Assembly (NCBI GenBank): GCA_963847595.1 | Contig: CAWKAJ010000002.1 | Span: 992,001-1,056,000 of the forward strand | Origin: JACWAE01 sp963847595 | GTDB lineage: Bacteria; Chloroflexota; Dehalococcoidia; SZUA-161 | Length of the DNA: 64,000 nucleotides | Reading direction: 5' to 3' | In this document: positions 49,559 to 57,953 of the stretch, one piece after another | Position numbering within the stretch: the stretch's first letter is position 1 | How the letters are laid out: every line of letters starts with the position of its first letter | The notes under the pieces: generated by a model | Databases searched by the model: none | What the model saw: only the letters and a program-made list of their open reading frames with translations | What the model was told of the DNA's origin: nothing | Translations under genes and position numbers: made by a program

Positions 49559-50233
49559 ATGCTGGGTGTAGTCATGGAAGATACTAACATTGAACGCATA
49601 AAGGCCGCACAATCCCTCTATACTAAGCCTCTTCTTGCGGTATACGATTGGCTCTTGCTTGGGCTGCACTGCCGCTTTATATGGAGATGCCCATCAAAAC
49701 ATATGCTTGGCCTGTACAACCAGCATATTTCCTCAAACCACTTGGATGTCGGCGTGGGAACGGGTTACTTTTTGGACCGATGCAAGTTTCCAACAGCCAA
49801 TCCCCGGCTCGCGTTGATGGACCTCAATCGCAATTGCCTCGAAGTGTCCGGGAAGCGCCTAGCCCGGTACAAACCTTCGGTATACCAGAGGAACGTTTTA
49901 GACCCTATCCATATTGACACCCCAGGTTTTGACTCGATAGGAATGATGAATCTGCTCCACTGCCTACCCGGTAATATAAAGAGCAAAGGAGTTGTGTTTA
50001 ATAATCTTAAGGTCTTGTTGAACCCAAACGGGGTTGTATTCGGTTCGACTTTCCTGTACGGTGGGGTTCAGAGAAGCCTCCTGGCAACTTACACCTTGCA
50101 TCTAACTAATCGTTTGGGATTAATGACAAATATGGAAGATGACCTGGAAGGCTTGAAAGCAATTCTAGCCCGACATTTTGCAGATAGTATTGTTCAAGTA
50201 ATAGGATGCGTTGCTCTTTTTGTGGCCTTGTAG
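49559..50233 (+). CDS. Class I SAM-dependent methyltransferase, diverged
   Basis: A 224-residue protein with motif I HLDVGVGTGYFLDRCKF, a motif II aspartate in LALMDLNRNCLEVSGKRLAR, and DSIGMMNLLHCLPGNIKSKG plus FNNLKVLLNPNGVVFGSTFL later. The first 55 residues (QSLYTKPLLAVYDWLLLGLH, then CRFIWRCP) are hydrophobic-aromatic and unlike common family starts. ATG 49559 or 49574 may be used; neither has a good ribosome site. Likely a small-molecule methyltransferase, different in sequence from the one at 48459. Neighbours give no substrate. Confidence 0.7.
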   Translation: MLGVVMEDTNIERIKAAQSLYTKPLLAVYDWLLLGLHCRFIWRCPSKHMLGLYNQHISSNHLDVGVGTGYFLDRCKFPTANPRLALMDLNRNCLEVSGKRLARYKPSVYQRNVLDPIHIDTPGFDSIGMMNLLHCLPGNIKSKGVVFNNLKVLLNPNGVVFGSTFLYGGVQRSLLATYTLHLTNRLGLMTNMEDDLEGLKAILARHFADSIVQVIGCVALFVAL

Positions 50234-50473
50234 ACTGCTTTGCACGCCATCCACTGAGTTTCATGCAGAATTTGCGTCATTTGCCTCACCGAATGACCTG
50301 CCCCCGGAAGTGGTACAACAATTGGTGGCAGATCACAGCGAACTATTGATAGATTCCCCCAAATGTAATATTTTCTTAACCTTTTTCCCACTACATTTTA
50401 TAACTTTTTGATGCGTTCTTGCTAATATATAATTACATATTTACTCACTGGGGGTCGTTGCGAGGAGGTTAAT

Positions 50474-50863
50474 ATGATTGGAGAAAGAGTCAGGCATTAT
50501 CAAGGCAAGAACACAGATTTTAATAGTCTGAAGGGCAAAATAGAAGATTATCTCAAGGGCAAGGGCTTCAAGATTCAGTCTTCGCCACCGAGCCCTCACG
50601 GCACAGTGATACAGGCACAGAAAGGTGGTTTCCTGCGATCAATAATAACCGCCGATAGGGCTCTCACCATATTGATCAGTGGCGAGCCTAACAACTTCAC
50701 TATTCGGGTGGGGGTTGGAAGATGGCTTAAGCACTTGGGAATTACGGCTGTGGAAGCTCTCTTAATATCTGAACTGTTCTTACTTGTCGATGTGCCAGAG
50801 ACGCTCTGGAACTTCGAGGTTGAAAACGAGGTAATCAAAAACATAGATTCCTTGGTAGGGTAA
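50474..50863 (+). CDS. Conserved-looking small protein of unknown function
   Basis: A 129-residue protein with AGGAGG just before its ATG. It starts MIGERVRHYQGKNTDFNSLK and has an amphipathic helix (KIEDYLKGKGFKIQ), a beta segment (GTVIQAQKGGFLRSIITADR, then ALTILISGEPN) and a hydrophobic stretch (TAVEALLISELFLLVDV) that may be a membrane or buried helix. No family recognised. The composition is normal, so it is probably translated. Confidence 0.5.
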   Translation: MIGERVRHYQGKNTDFNSLKGKIEDYLKGKGFKIQSSPPSPHGTVIQAQKGGFLRSIITADRALTILISGEPNNFTIRVGVGRWLKHLGITAVEALLISELFLLVDVPETLWNFEVENEVIKNIDSLVG

Positions 50864-51300
50864 GCCTGCATAGCTGGGTCGGATTACTCGTGTATACCGA
50901 TCCCTGTTGGCTTTGAAGGCCAAAATCGGATTATCAGGGTCTGCAATTACTCTGCTGCGGAAGTCTATAGCTACCTTATCTGACCAATCAACAGTCTTCA
51001 TGATTGCCTGCATTCTATCATAGCCTCCGGTCTGCTGTCTCCCCAAATTCAAAGCTATGGCCCATGCAACGGGTCGACATATCGTTGTTCGTAGCTGACC
51101 GGGGTGGTAGCTGAACAAAACCGAGGATTGTTGTCTAGAAAACGACACTAGCTTAATGGAAGCACAAGTCGGCGCATTACACTGAGCAATGAAATGTTTA
51201 GGTTAATTGACCTTGGGGAGACACGCGCAGAATGCGGTGGTGGTGGTAAAGTGGTAAAACAGAGAAGAACCTTAAGGATTTGTGTGCTGTACCTCATCTT
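50864..51300. other. Gene-poor region with possible decayed coding sequence
   Basis: About 440 bases. A minus-strand frame (51148 to about 50870) reads GGYDRMQAIMKTVDWSDKVA and looks protein-like in composition, but it has no ribosome site and its end is antisense to the gene at 50474. It may be a remnant. No identity is claimed. Confidence 0.35.
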
Positions 51301-52086
51301 TTACGCAAATGCCTCCCGCTCCCAGCTATCGTCACCCTCCTGCCATTGGTAGGGCAGATCAACTATCGTGCCGGGCTCCTTGATAGATTTGAGCGCGTCG
51401 AACGCATCTTTGATAATCTTCATCTGGAGATCGCGGTCAAACGGTTTCCCGGTTGTATGTCCCAACGGGAAGTTTAGGAAAACTGACCTCGGTGGCTTAA
51501 CCGATTCTGTAATATCCCGCGCTGAGCTTACTGTGATCGTTGGTATCCCTCCCTCCTCTACCGTCCTGGCAATCAGTCCCACGGACTGATGGCAAAGCGG
51601 TCATGCAGGGACCAAGAAAAGGACATCCACCCGATGCGATTTGAGCCTACTGAGTATCTGTGGTGCTAGCTCATTCTTTAGGGCAGTGAGGCGGAAGATG
51701 CGCCCCATGATTGTGTAGTTTACCGGAGAAAGCTCGCCAATATAACCCTCTTTTTCTAGTTCCCTGAAGCGCTCTATCGGAAAAACACAGTTGACATCAC
51801 TCTCAGCATCGGAACGATCGTAGTTGTTATGACTTATGGCCAATTCTCTGACATCAATGTCTTTAGGTATTTCCCGAAAGGTCAGGTCGTTCTTATCGGG
51901 ATCGAAGGGTTTTTGCTTTCCCCTGATATAGAACCCGCCGGTGCTGAGTAGCGAAACGCGGCACTCATTAAGGTTCTTTTGAAAAGGGGTAAAGGGAGCA
52001 GACTTATTTACTACCCACTCGTAAGGTGGGAATCCTTGAGCCGAGAAAGCGGCCCTGGTAAGTTCGATGTACTTTACTGGCGACAT
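51301..52086 (-). CDS. GrdB/PrdB-family selenoprotein (glycine/sarcosine/betaine/D-proline reductase B-type) with in-frame TGA
   Basis: Two reading frames separated by one TGA (51601-51603) join to a 261-residue protein with Sec at residue 162. The N-part has FTPFQKNLNECRVSLLSTGG, LTFREIPKDID, ISHNNYDRSDAESDVNCVFP and ELEKEGYIGELSP, typical of the family; the C-part continues directly with LVPA, Sec, PLCHQSVGLIARTVEEGG, so the redox motif is Sec-x-x-Cys. Strong AGGAGG precedes the ATG. A hairpin (51572-51590; eight-pair stem, GTG loop) begins ten bases after the TGA, as expected for a bacterial SECIS. Real activity needs SelB and selC, not in this window. The specific substrate cannot be told. 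Confidence 0.85.
51572..51590 (-). promoter_or_regulatory. SECIS-like hairpin after the TGA codon
   Basis: On the minus strand, ATCAGTCC, GTG and GGACTGAT form an eight-pair stem with a three-base loop. It starts ten bases downstream of the TGA, near the distance seen in bacterial selenoprotein mRNAs. The loop contains G-U; a bulged U in the stem is not clear. Confidence 0.55.
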
Positions 52087-52175
52087 ATGATCCTCCTTTA
52101 TGTTTAGTTTCGAGATGTGTGATCAAGCACCTTGGCATTAGTGGAGGCTACCGCAACGATTCTCTATGAGGATGC

Positions 52176-52517
52176 GTGCCGCTCCTCATAGACTTTTTTC
52201 ATTATCACTATATCATATATCGCCTTAAAACCAAGTCCGTAAATCGTCAGGGTAAATTAGCAAGTTCTGAGGCAGGACTTAATGTATACTCTGGGGCTTG
52301 CTCACATCTCACTAGATCTCTGCTCTGCTTTCTGGCCAATAATCAGGGTTTGGTATTCTCGCGGAAAGCCCTGCTTCTCAAAATCTGGGGCCACGACTAT
52401 TTTAGAGGAGCCCGGACTGTGGACGTACACATTAGAAGGCTCAGGAGCAAGATAAAGGACAGCCGCCATTCTTTCATCAATACGGTGAGAGGCGCGGGCT
52501 ACAAGTTTAGAGAGTAG
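52176..52517 (+). pseudogene. Orphan OmpR/PhoB-type winged-helix fragment
   Basis: The last 70 of 113 codons read NNQGLVFSRKALLLKIWGHD, RTVDVHIRRLRSKI and NTVRGAGYKFRE, a complete C-terminal winged-helix output domain close to that of phoB at 52.9 kb. No receiver domain precedes it (the first 40 residues are unlike one), and the start of the winged helix looks shortened. It is therefore either a decayed response regulator or a stand-alone DNA-binding protein. Start GTG has no good ribosome site. A CCCAT...ATGGG hairpin follows at 52524-52551. Confidence 0.55.
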
Positions 52518-52523
52518 GTTTTG

Positions 52524-52551
52524 CCCCATAGCTATGGCTACATAGCCATGG
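52524..52551. terminator. Hairpin after the winged-helix fragment
   Basis: CCCATAGCTATG pairs with CATAGCCATGGG (one bulged base) around GCTA. No T run follows. Possible terminator. Confidence 0.35.
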
Positions 52552-52908
52552 GCTCCTCCCATTCAGGACCATTACACTAATCAATCAGAACCTCGAAACA
52601 TTTCTTCCTATATGCCTATCCAGGCAACCATTATCCCTGGCTGTCAGACCATCCTCTACGTGATGGATTGTTACTACGAGCACTCTATTGGGCAACTTGA
52701 TACTCCAAAATGGGCCACTCTAAGCTCGAACTATCATCTAGAAACCAAGTGCTTCAAGGGACTTGTTTTGATGAGGCATGATAGCGGTACGAAGAAGACG
52801 AAGTAAGGGAAACACAATCTGTCCATTTATGCTACATCGAAAAGGATGCGCTTAATGAAAACTTGATAGAGCATGTAATTAGCCGTATAGTATTGCTCGA
52901 GGGCAAAA
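52552..52908. other. Intergenic region upstream of phoB
   Basis: About 360 bases with one weak 64-codon frame that I reject. TATAGT near 52883-52888 is a poor -10 candidate for phoB. No TTAACA-type Pho box is seen here, in contrast with the region before arsC. Confidence 0.35.
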
Positions 52909-53616
52909 ATGAGTAGCAGCAAAATCCTTGTAGTTGAAGATGACCGAAACCTGCTCGAGGTTCTGAAATACAACCTCGCCAAAGAAGGTTATGCTGTAGT
53001 CACTGCCACTGATGGTGTCCAGGCTTTAGATGTCGCACGAAGCGAGAAGCCCGATTTGATTGTCCTGGATATTATGCTTCCCAAACTCGACGGCTTCGAG
53101 GTCTGCCGCATCCTGCGCACGGAGATGACCGCGCCTATTCTCATGCTCACTGCCAGAGCTGAGGAAACCGACAAAGTGGTGGGCCTTGAGCTTGGAGCAG
53201 ATGATTACATGACCAAACCCTTCAGCATGAAGGAGTTCCTGGCCCGTGTAAAAGCAATGCTTCGCCGTGCCGAGATGATAAAGATAGCTGCAAGCTCTGC
53301 CAAAGAAACCATCCCTTCTTTAATTAAGGTCGGCGAGATAGAGATCGACCTTGCTCGCCACACGGTATCGCGAATCGGCACCCTTATCGACCTGAGCCCC
53401 AAGGAGTTCGACCTCCTCGCCTTCCTCATTAAGAACAGGGAGCAGGTATTCAGCCGCGACCAATTGCTGGAGAAGGTCTGGGGCTATGATTATGCCGGTG
53501 ACACACGAACTGTAGATGTCCACGTAAGGTGGTTAAGACAGAAAATTGAGTACGACCCGGCAAACCCCAAACACCTTTTGACGGTGCGGGGCATCGGCTA
53601 CAAATTCGAAGGGTAA
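52909..53616 (+). CDS. phoB: Phosphate regulon response regulator (PhoB/PhoP type)
   Basis: A 235-residue OmpR-family regulator. Receiver domain: acidic pair EDD (10-12), phospho-acceptor Asp54 in LIVLDIMLPKLDG, Thr in LMLTARAEETDK and Lys in DDYMTKPFSMKEF. The C-terminal winged helix (LSPKEFDLLAFLIKNREQVF, RDQLLEKVWGYDYAGD, RTVDVHVRWLRQKI) binds DNA. It is three bases from phoR and a few kb from the pst operon, whose promoter carries direct repeats suitable for this regulator. VicR/WalR are close relatives; context favours phosphate control. Confidence 0.88.
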   Translation: MSSSKILVVEDDRNLLEVLKYNLAKEGYAVVTATDGVQALDVARSEKPDLIVLDIMLPKLDGFEVCRILRTEMTAPILMLTARAEETDKVVGLELGADDYMTKPFSMKEFLARVKAMLRRAEMIKIAASSAKETIPSLIKVGEIEIDLARHTVSRIGTLIDLSPKEFDLLAFLIKNREQVFSRDQLLEKVWGYDYAGDTRTVDVHVRWLRQKIEYDPANPKHLLTVRGIGYKFEG

Positions 53617-53618
53617 AA

Positions 53619-55373
53619 GTGTTTCGCAGCATCAGATGGCGCATTGGCATAGTTTTCGCCGTACTCATCATAGCATGTATCGGTGGGCTCGGCGCCTATT
53701 TGTCCCACCTGACCAGAAGTGACCACCTGGACACTCTGAGGACACAACTCACCGGCCAGGCATGGCTCGTTGAAGACCTCAGCGCTCCCTATTTCGCGGG
53801 CAATCAGACTGCAAGCCTGGAAGCGTTAGCCCAGAGGCTGGGAGAGCAAATCGGCGCACGAATTACCATTATCAACAAAGATGGAGTAGTCCTGGCCGAT
53901 TCAGAGGAAGACCCGGCCACCATGGACAACCACTCCAATAGACCTGAGGTTATAGACGCTCTCTCCAAAGGAACCGGCAGCAGCATCCGCTACAGCGCAA
54001 CCCTCCACTACAACATGATGTATGCTGCAGTACCTATAACCTTAAATGGCGGAGCAGTGGGCATTGCTCGTGTAGCTCTACCGCTAACCCAGATAGATAA
54101 ATCACTGTCACACGTCAACCAAATTATCATCATCGGAGCCGTGATTGCTGCCGTAATCGCTATTTTGCTGGCATTTCAGATATTAAGGATCACCACGGAG
54201 CCAGTTAAAAAGTTGACGCAATTATCCAAGAGAATGGCTAAGGGGGAGCTAGGCCAGGAAATCAATATAACCTCTCGGGATGAGGTTGGCGAGCTTGCCA
54301 GAGCATTCAACCAGATGGCAGCCAGGCTCAAAGAGATGGTGGCCCTCGTCACTAACGAGCGCGATAGGATGGCAACCATCTTATCCAACATAGATGATGC
54401 CATCTTCGTGGTAGACGGTGATAGCAAAGTGACCACGATGAATCAAGCAGCAGAGAAAACCTTCCAGACTCAAGCGAATAAAGCCCTGGGACATACCTTT
54501 ATCGAAGTCGTGCGTGACCATGAGATCAATGAGGTGCTGCAACGTTGCCTGAGCACGAGAAAACAGCAGACAGGGACCGTGGAGACAAAGCCCCAAAAGC
54601 AGTTCCTGTCAATTATGACTACGCCCTTACCAGGCGCTGGCGGCTGCCTGGTACATATCCGGGACCTTACCGAGTTGCGCAAGCTGGAGATGGTTCGCCA
54701 GGATTTCATCTCGAATATATCCCACGAGCTCCGCACCCCTATAGCCTCGGTCAAGGCCCTCGCTGAAACACTAAATGAAGGCGCAATCGAAGACGCATCG
54801 GTAGCGAAAGATTTCCTGAGCAGGATAAACGTTGAAGTGGATAAATTGGCTCAAATGGTGCAGGAACTGGGGGAGCTATCCAGCATCGAGAGCGGCGAAG
54901 CCCATCTTCAGAAAAGGCATATCAACATAGCTGACGCGATCGAGCACGCTGTGGAAAGGCTCAAGGCGCAGTCCGACCGTGTCGGGCTCAACCTCAATGT
55001 CGACATCGCTACCACCTTGCCCAAAGCCATGGCTGACGAGGCCCGTGTGGAGCAGGTTCTGGTCAACCTCATTCATAATGCCATCAAATTCACCCCTTCC
55101 GGCGGCAGAATCACCATCTCAGCCAAAGCCAGAGACAATGATATTCTGGTCTCGGTAGCCGACACTGGCGTGGGCATCCCCGCTGACGATTTGCCGCGCA
55201 TCTTCGAGCGTTTCTACAAAGCTGATAAGTCCCGTTCCGGCGGCGGCACAGGGCTGGGCCTGGCAATCGCCAAGCACATCGTCGAAGCCCACGGGGGCAA
55301 GATTTGGGCGGAGAGCGTGGAAGGGAAGGGCTCGACTTTCAACTTCACTCTGCCTCTAACTTCCGCAACTTAA
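53619..55373 (+). CDS. phoR: Sensor histidine kinase (PhoR type)
   Basis: A 584-residue kinase: N-terminal membrane helix (RIGIVFAVLIIACIGGLGAY), extracytoplasmic sensor region to about 165, second helix (IIIIGAVIAAVIAILLAFQI), HAMP (about 190-243), PAS domain (DRMATILSNIDDAIFVVDGD), HisKA with FISNISHELRTPIASVK, and HATPase_c (NLIHNAIKFTPSGG; DTGVGIPADD; GTGLGLAIAKH). This full set with PAS between HAMP and HisKA is the PhoR/VicK plan. GTG start is two bases after the phoB stop, so they are co-translated. Likely monitors phosphate through the Pst/PhoU complex encoded downstream. Confidence 0.9.
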   Translation: MFRSIRWRIGIVFAVLIIACIGGLGAYLSHLTRSDHLDTLRTQLTGQAWLVEDLSAPYFAGNQTASLEALAQRLGEQIGARITIINKDGVVLADSEEDPATMDNHSNRPEVIDALSKGTGSSIRYSATLHYNMMYAAVPITLNGGAVGIARVALPLTQIDKSLSHVNQIIIIGAVIAAVIAILLAFQILRITTEPVKKLTQLSKRMAKGELGQEINITSRDEVGELARAFNQMAARLKEMVALVTNERDRMATILSNIDDAIFVVDGDSKVTTMNQAAEKTFQTQANKALGHTFIEVVRDHEINEVLQRCLSTRKQQTGTVETKPQKQFLSIMTTPLPGAGGCLVHIRDLTELRKLEMVRQDFISNISHELRTPIASVKALAETLNEGAIEDASVAKDFLSRINVEVDKLAQMVQELGELSSIESGEAHLQKRHINIADAIEHAVERLKAQSDRVGLNLNVDIATTLPKAMADEARVEQVLVNLIHNAIKFTPSGGRITISAKARDNDILVSVADTGVGIPADDLPRIFERFYKADKSRSGGGTGLGLAIAKHIVEAHGGKIWAESVEGKGSTFNFTLPLTSAT

Positions 55374-55423
55374 ACAGACGCTATCGCCGCTCCCCAGCAA
55401 CTACACGCTTGTTTGTAGCCTAC

Positions 55424-56092
55424 TCACGCCCGAGCCGGCTTTTGTCCAGAAATAACCAAGCCTAGTGGATTTTTACTTATATGCCAGCCCTGAAGCTTCG
55501 TCTTGGCGAGTAAAGCTTCGGCTTCGCCTATGACGTACGAGGCCTTGATAGAGGTTATAAGACCGGGGCGAATCTCTTTAGGACGAGTCACGAACCATAG
55601 AAACCACTTGATGAAAGGGCTCATGTCACGGCGCAGGTCACTAACACAATATCTACCACCTGGCTTGAGAACCCTGGCTATCTCGTTCAGAATCTCCTCG
55701 GGACTCGCCCACTCATGCAGTGAGCCATTGCTGAAGACAGCATCAAAATACTCGCTTTCAAAAGGCATCTTGCGAGCATCTCCTTTAACATATTTAACCC
55801 TACCTGTTAGGCCATATTCCTTTGCATTTCGTTCTGCAATTGCTATCATGTCCTCGCTGATGTCCAGTCCGCTGAGGGTAGTGCCCTGAGTATGCTTGAG
55901 CCACTCCAGGCCAAGGTATCCAGGGCCAGGACCTACTTCAAGGGCAAGACCTGAAGAAAGGCCGGCGCTAATTATCATCTTGGTCTCAAGCCAACCCCTG
56001 TCCCTCATCCGCCGCATCATCTCATCATAAGCCTTTGTGTTGAATTCACCTGTTATTCCCTGATCAGTTTCAATAATTCTCGGCTTCACCAT
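55424..56092 (-). CDS. Class I SAM-dependent methyltransferase
   Basis: A 222-residue methyltransferase (ATG 56092 is five bases after GGAGG; the preceding GTG at 56095 is less well placed). Motif I LALEVGPGPGYLGLEWLK, motif II LSGLDISEDMIAIAERNA, DARKMPFESEYFDAVFSNGS and EIARVLKPGGRYCVSDLRRD are those of Methyltransf_11/UbiE-like enzymes. Residues 170-190 (RPGLITSIKASYVIGEAEAL) form the lid. It is divergent from arsC across the Pho box region and could be phosphate-controlled too, but that is only location-based. Substrate unknown. Confidence 0.82.
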   Translation of the reverse strand: MVKPRIIETDQGITGEFNTKAYDEMMRRMRDRGWLETKMIISAGLSSGLALEVGPGPGYLGLEWLKHTQGTTLSGLDISEDMIAIAERNAKEYGLTGRVKYVKGDARKMPFESEYFDAVFSNGSLHEWASPEEILNEIARVLKPGGRYCVSDLRRDMSPFIKWFLWFVTRPKEIRPGLITSIKASYVIGEAEALLAKTKLQGWHISKNPLGLVISGQKPARA

Positions 56093-56153
56093 CACGTCCT
56101 CCGCAACATATCATACCGCCAACTGTCCCAATGTAAATGGCAATGAATAATTT

Positions 56154-56207
56154 TTAACAAATATTTAACAAAACCTTAAACATCTCTTAATCATCGCCTG
56201 CTATCAT
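56154..56207 (+). promoter_or_regulatory. Pho box (four 11-bp-phased TTAACA-like repeats) and -10
   Basis: TTAACA (56154), TTAACA (56165), TTAAAC (56176) and TTAATC (56187) repeat exactly every 11 bases, the pattern of PhoP/PhoB binding sites. TATCAT (56202-56207) is a likely -10, and ATG of arsC follows at 56220. The repeats cover the -35 region, as in activated pst promoters. Confidence 0.7.
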
Positions 56208-56219
56208 CAATTTAGAACG

Positions 56220-56654
56220 ATGAAGAGAATCCTGTTTGTATGTGTTCATAACGCGGGCCGAAGCCAGATGGCTGAGGCCTTTTTTAATCATTATGCTAAG
56301 GGTAAAGCACAAGCCTTTTCTGCAGGAACCCACTATGCCAGCCACATAAATCCTACCGTAATAGAAGCCATGAGAGAGGTAGGCATAGACATCAGCAACA
56401 AGCGTCCCAAGATGCTGAGCCTAGAGATGCTGGGAGTGGCTGACAAGGTCATCACCATGGGCTGCGGGGTGGAAGGGGTTTGCCCTGCTAGCTTCGTTCC
56501 CACCGAAGACTGGCAACTGGAAGACCCCGAAGGCAAACCCATAGAGAAAGTGAGGACAATCAGGGACGAAATTGAAACGAAGGTGAAAAAACTGATTGAG
56601 GACATATCGGGAAATCCTGCTACGGCCCAGCCTCATAAAACTGAAACAAAGTAA
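56220..56654 (+). CDS. arsC: Thioredoxin-coupled arsenate reductase (ArsC, LMW phosphatase fold)
   Basis: A 144-residue protein with the low-molecular-weight tyrosine phosphatase fold: P-loop Cys8-x5-Arg14 in FVCVHNAGRSQMAEAF, then Cys82 and Cys88 in MGCGVEGVCPASF. The Cys8/82/88 set matches the triad of B. subtilis/S. aureus-type ArsC, so arsenate reduction is more likely than phosphatase activity. TEDWQLEDPEGKP is the usual D-P region. It is the first gene of the pst operon, behind the Pho box, 20 bases before pstS. This makes sense because Pst transporters take up arsenate along with phosphate. Confidence 0.85.
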   Translation: MKRILFVCVHNAGRSQMAEAFFNHYAKGKAQAFSAGTHYASHINPTVIEAMREVGIDISNKRPKMLSLEMLGVADKVITMGCGVEGVCPASFVPTEDWQLEDPEGKPIEKVRTIRDEIETKVKKLIEDISGNPATAQPHKTETK

Positions 56655-56674
56655 ATAGGAGGTAAAAGTAAAAC

Positions 56675-57853
56675 ATGAAAATTAGAAAGGGATGGAAATG
56701 GCTCATATTCCCTATAGTCGCAGGTCTGCTTGTGGCAACTTTTTTGCTGGTAGGATGCAGCAGCACACCAACGTCGAGCGGATCTGGTAGCACACCAACG
56801 TCCACGCCTGCCCAGACCGCCAGCCCAACGCCGTCACCTGCGCCTACAACTACGGCGACGACGCCGTCACAATCTCTGAGCTTGAACGGGGCGGGCGGCA
56901 CATTCCCTGCACCTCTGTACACCAAGTGGTTTGACGAATACTACACGCTCACAGGCGTAAAAATAAACTATCAGGCTGTCGGTTCCGGCGCAGGTATCAA
57001 TCAGATTACAGCAGGCACCGTCGACTTCGGCGCCAGCGACGCTATCATGACACCTGCACAGCAGACAGCGGCCGAGGCCGCGGGTGGACCGATCCTGCAT
57101 ATACCAATGACCAGCGGTGCAGTCGCTATCATCTATAACCTGACCGGTATCGACTCGGGACAGATCAAGCTTACAGGTGATGTCCTGGCGAAGATCTACC
57201 TGAAAACAATAACAACCTGGAATGACCCGCAAATAATTGCCCTCAACCCGGGACTGAACCTTCCCAACACCCCAATTGCAGTGGTGCATCGGTCTGATGG
57301 TTCCGGTACCACCTTCATCTTCACAAACTATCTCTCGAAGGTAAGCTCCGACTGGAGCACTAAGGTAGGCAGTGCAACGTCAGTCAATTGGCCCGGGGAT
57401 ATCGGCGCCCAGGGAAATGCCGGGGTGGCAGGTACGGTACAGCAGACACCCGGTGCTATCGGTTATGTTGAGCTGGCTTATGCCGAGCAAAATAAGCTGC
57501 CGTGGGTGTTGTTACAGAATGCCGCCGGCAATTATGAAGCTCCTACCCTGGCTGGAACGACCGCAGCGATGGCTGGTGTTTCTTTACCTGACGACATGAA
57601 GGTAATGATTACCGACTCGTCTAACCCGGACGCCTACCCGATTTGCGGCCTCACCTGGATACTGGTCTACGCAAACCAGACCGATAAAACGAAAGGTGAA
57701 GCCCTGGTGAACATGCTCTGGTGGGCGATACATGACGGGCAACAGTATGTAACGTCGCTCGACTATGCCCCTCTATCAAGCGCAGTAGTAACCAAGGCGG
57801 AAAACGAGATAAAGTCTATCAACTATCAAGGACAGCCATTGCTCAGTCCTTAG
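56675..57853 (+). CDS. pstS: Phosphate-binding lipoprotein PstS
   Basis: ABC transporter solute-binding protein for phosphate. The 392-residue precursor has a signal with lipobox LLVGC (Cys near residue 28), a Ser/Thr/Pro-rich linker (to about 70), and the PBP fold: LNGAGGTFPAPLYTKWFDEY, TVDFGASDAIMTPAQQTA, VAVVHRSDGSGTTFIFTNYL (phosphate-contact segment) and AIGYVELAYAEQNKLPW. Lengths and motifs are typical. It is preceded by TAGGAGG at about 12 bases. Anchored on the outside of the single membrane expected for Chloroflexota. Confidence 0.95.
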   Translation: MKIRKGWKWLIFPIVAGLLVATFLLVGCSSTPTSSGSGSTPTSTPAQTASPTPSPAPTTTATTPSQSLSLNGAGGTFPAPLYTKWFDEYYTLTGVKINYQAVGSGAGINQITAGTVDFGASDAIMTPAQQTAAEAAGGPILHIPMTSGAVAIIYNLTGIDSGQIKLTGDVLAKIYLKTITTWNDPQIIALNPGLNLPNTPIAVVHRSDGSGTTFIFTNYLSKVSSDWSTKVGSATSVNWPGDIGAQGNAGVAGTVQQTPGAIGYVELAYAEQNKLPWVLLQNAAGNYEAPTLAGTTAAMAGVSLPDDMKVMITDSSNPDAYPICGLTWILVYANQTDKTKGEALVNMLWWAIHDGQQYVTSLDYAPLSSAVVTKAENEIKSINYQGQPLLSP

Positions 57854-57953
57854 GCACCCAAAACGACAATCGATAGGGCAAATGCAGGGAGGTGAACCCT
57901 CTTCTGCATTCGCCGTTTGTCTGGTAAAGGAGGCCTGAGAGCAGTAGCCCGCG

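Noticed and set aside
50780..51148. Minus-strand frame with protein-like segment (GGYDRMQAIMKTVDWSDKVA)
   Set aside because: No ribosome site, partly antisense to the gene at 50474 and not recognised; left as a possible remnant only.
51601..51603. Reading the TGA as an ordinary stop or a disabling mutation
   Set aside because: Family residues and the Sec-x-x-Cys motif continue in the same frame and the rest of the gene is intact, which a disabled gene would not be expected to show.
52612..52806. Plus-strand 64-codon frame
   Set aside because: No ribosome site, no domain, odd composition.
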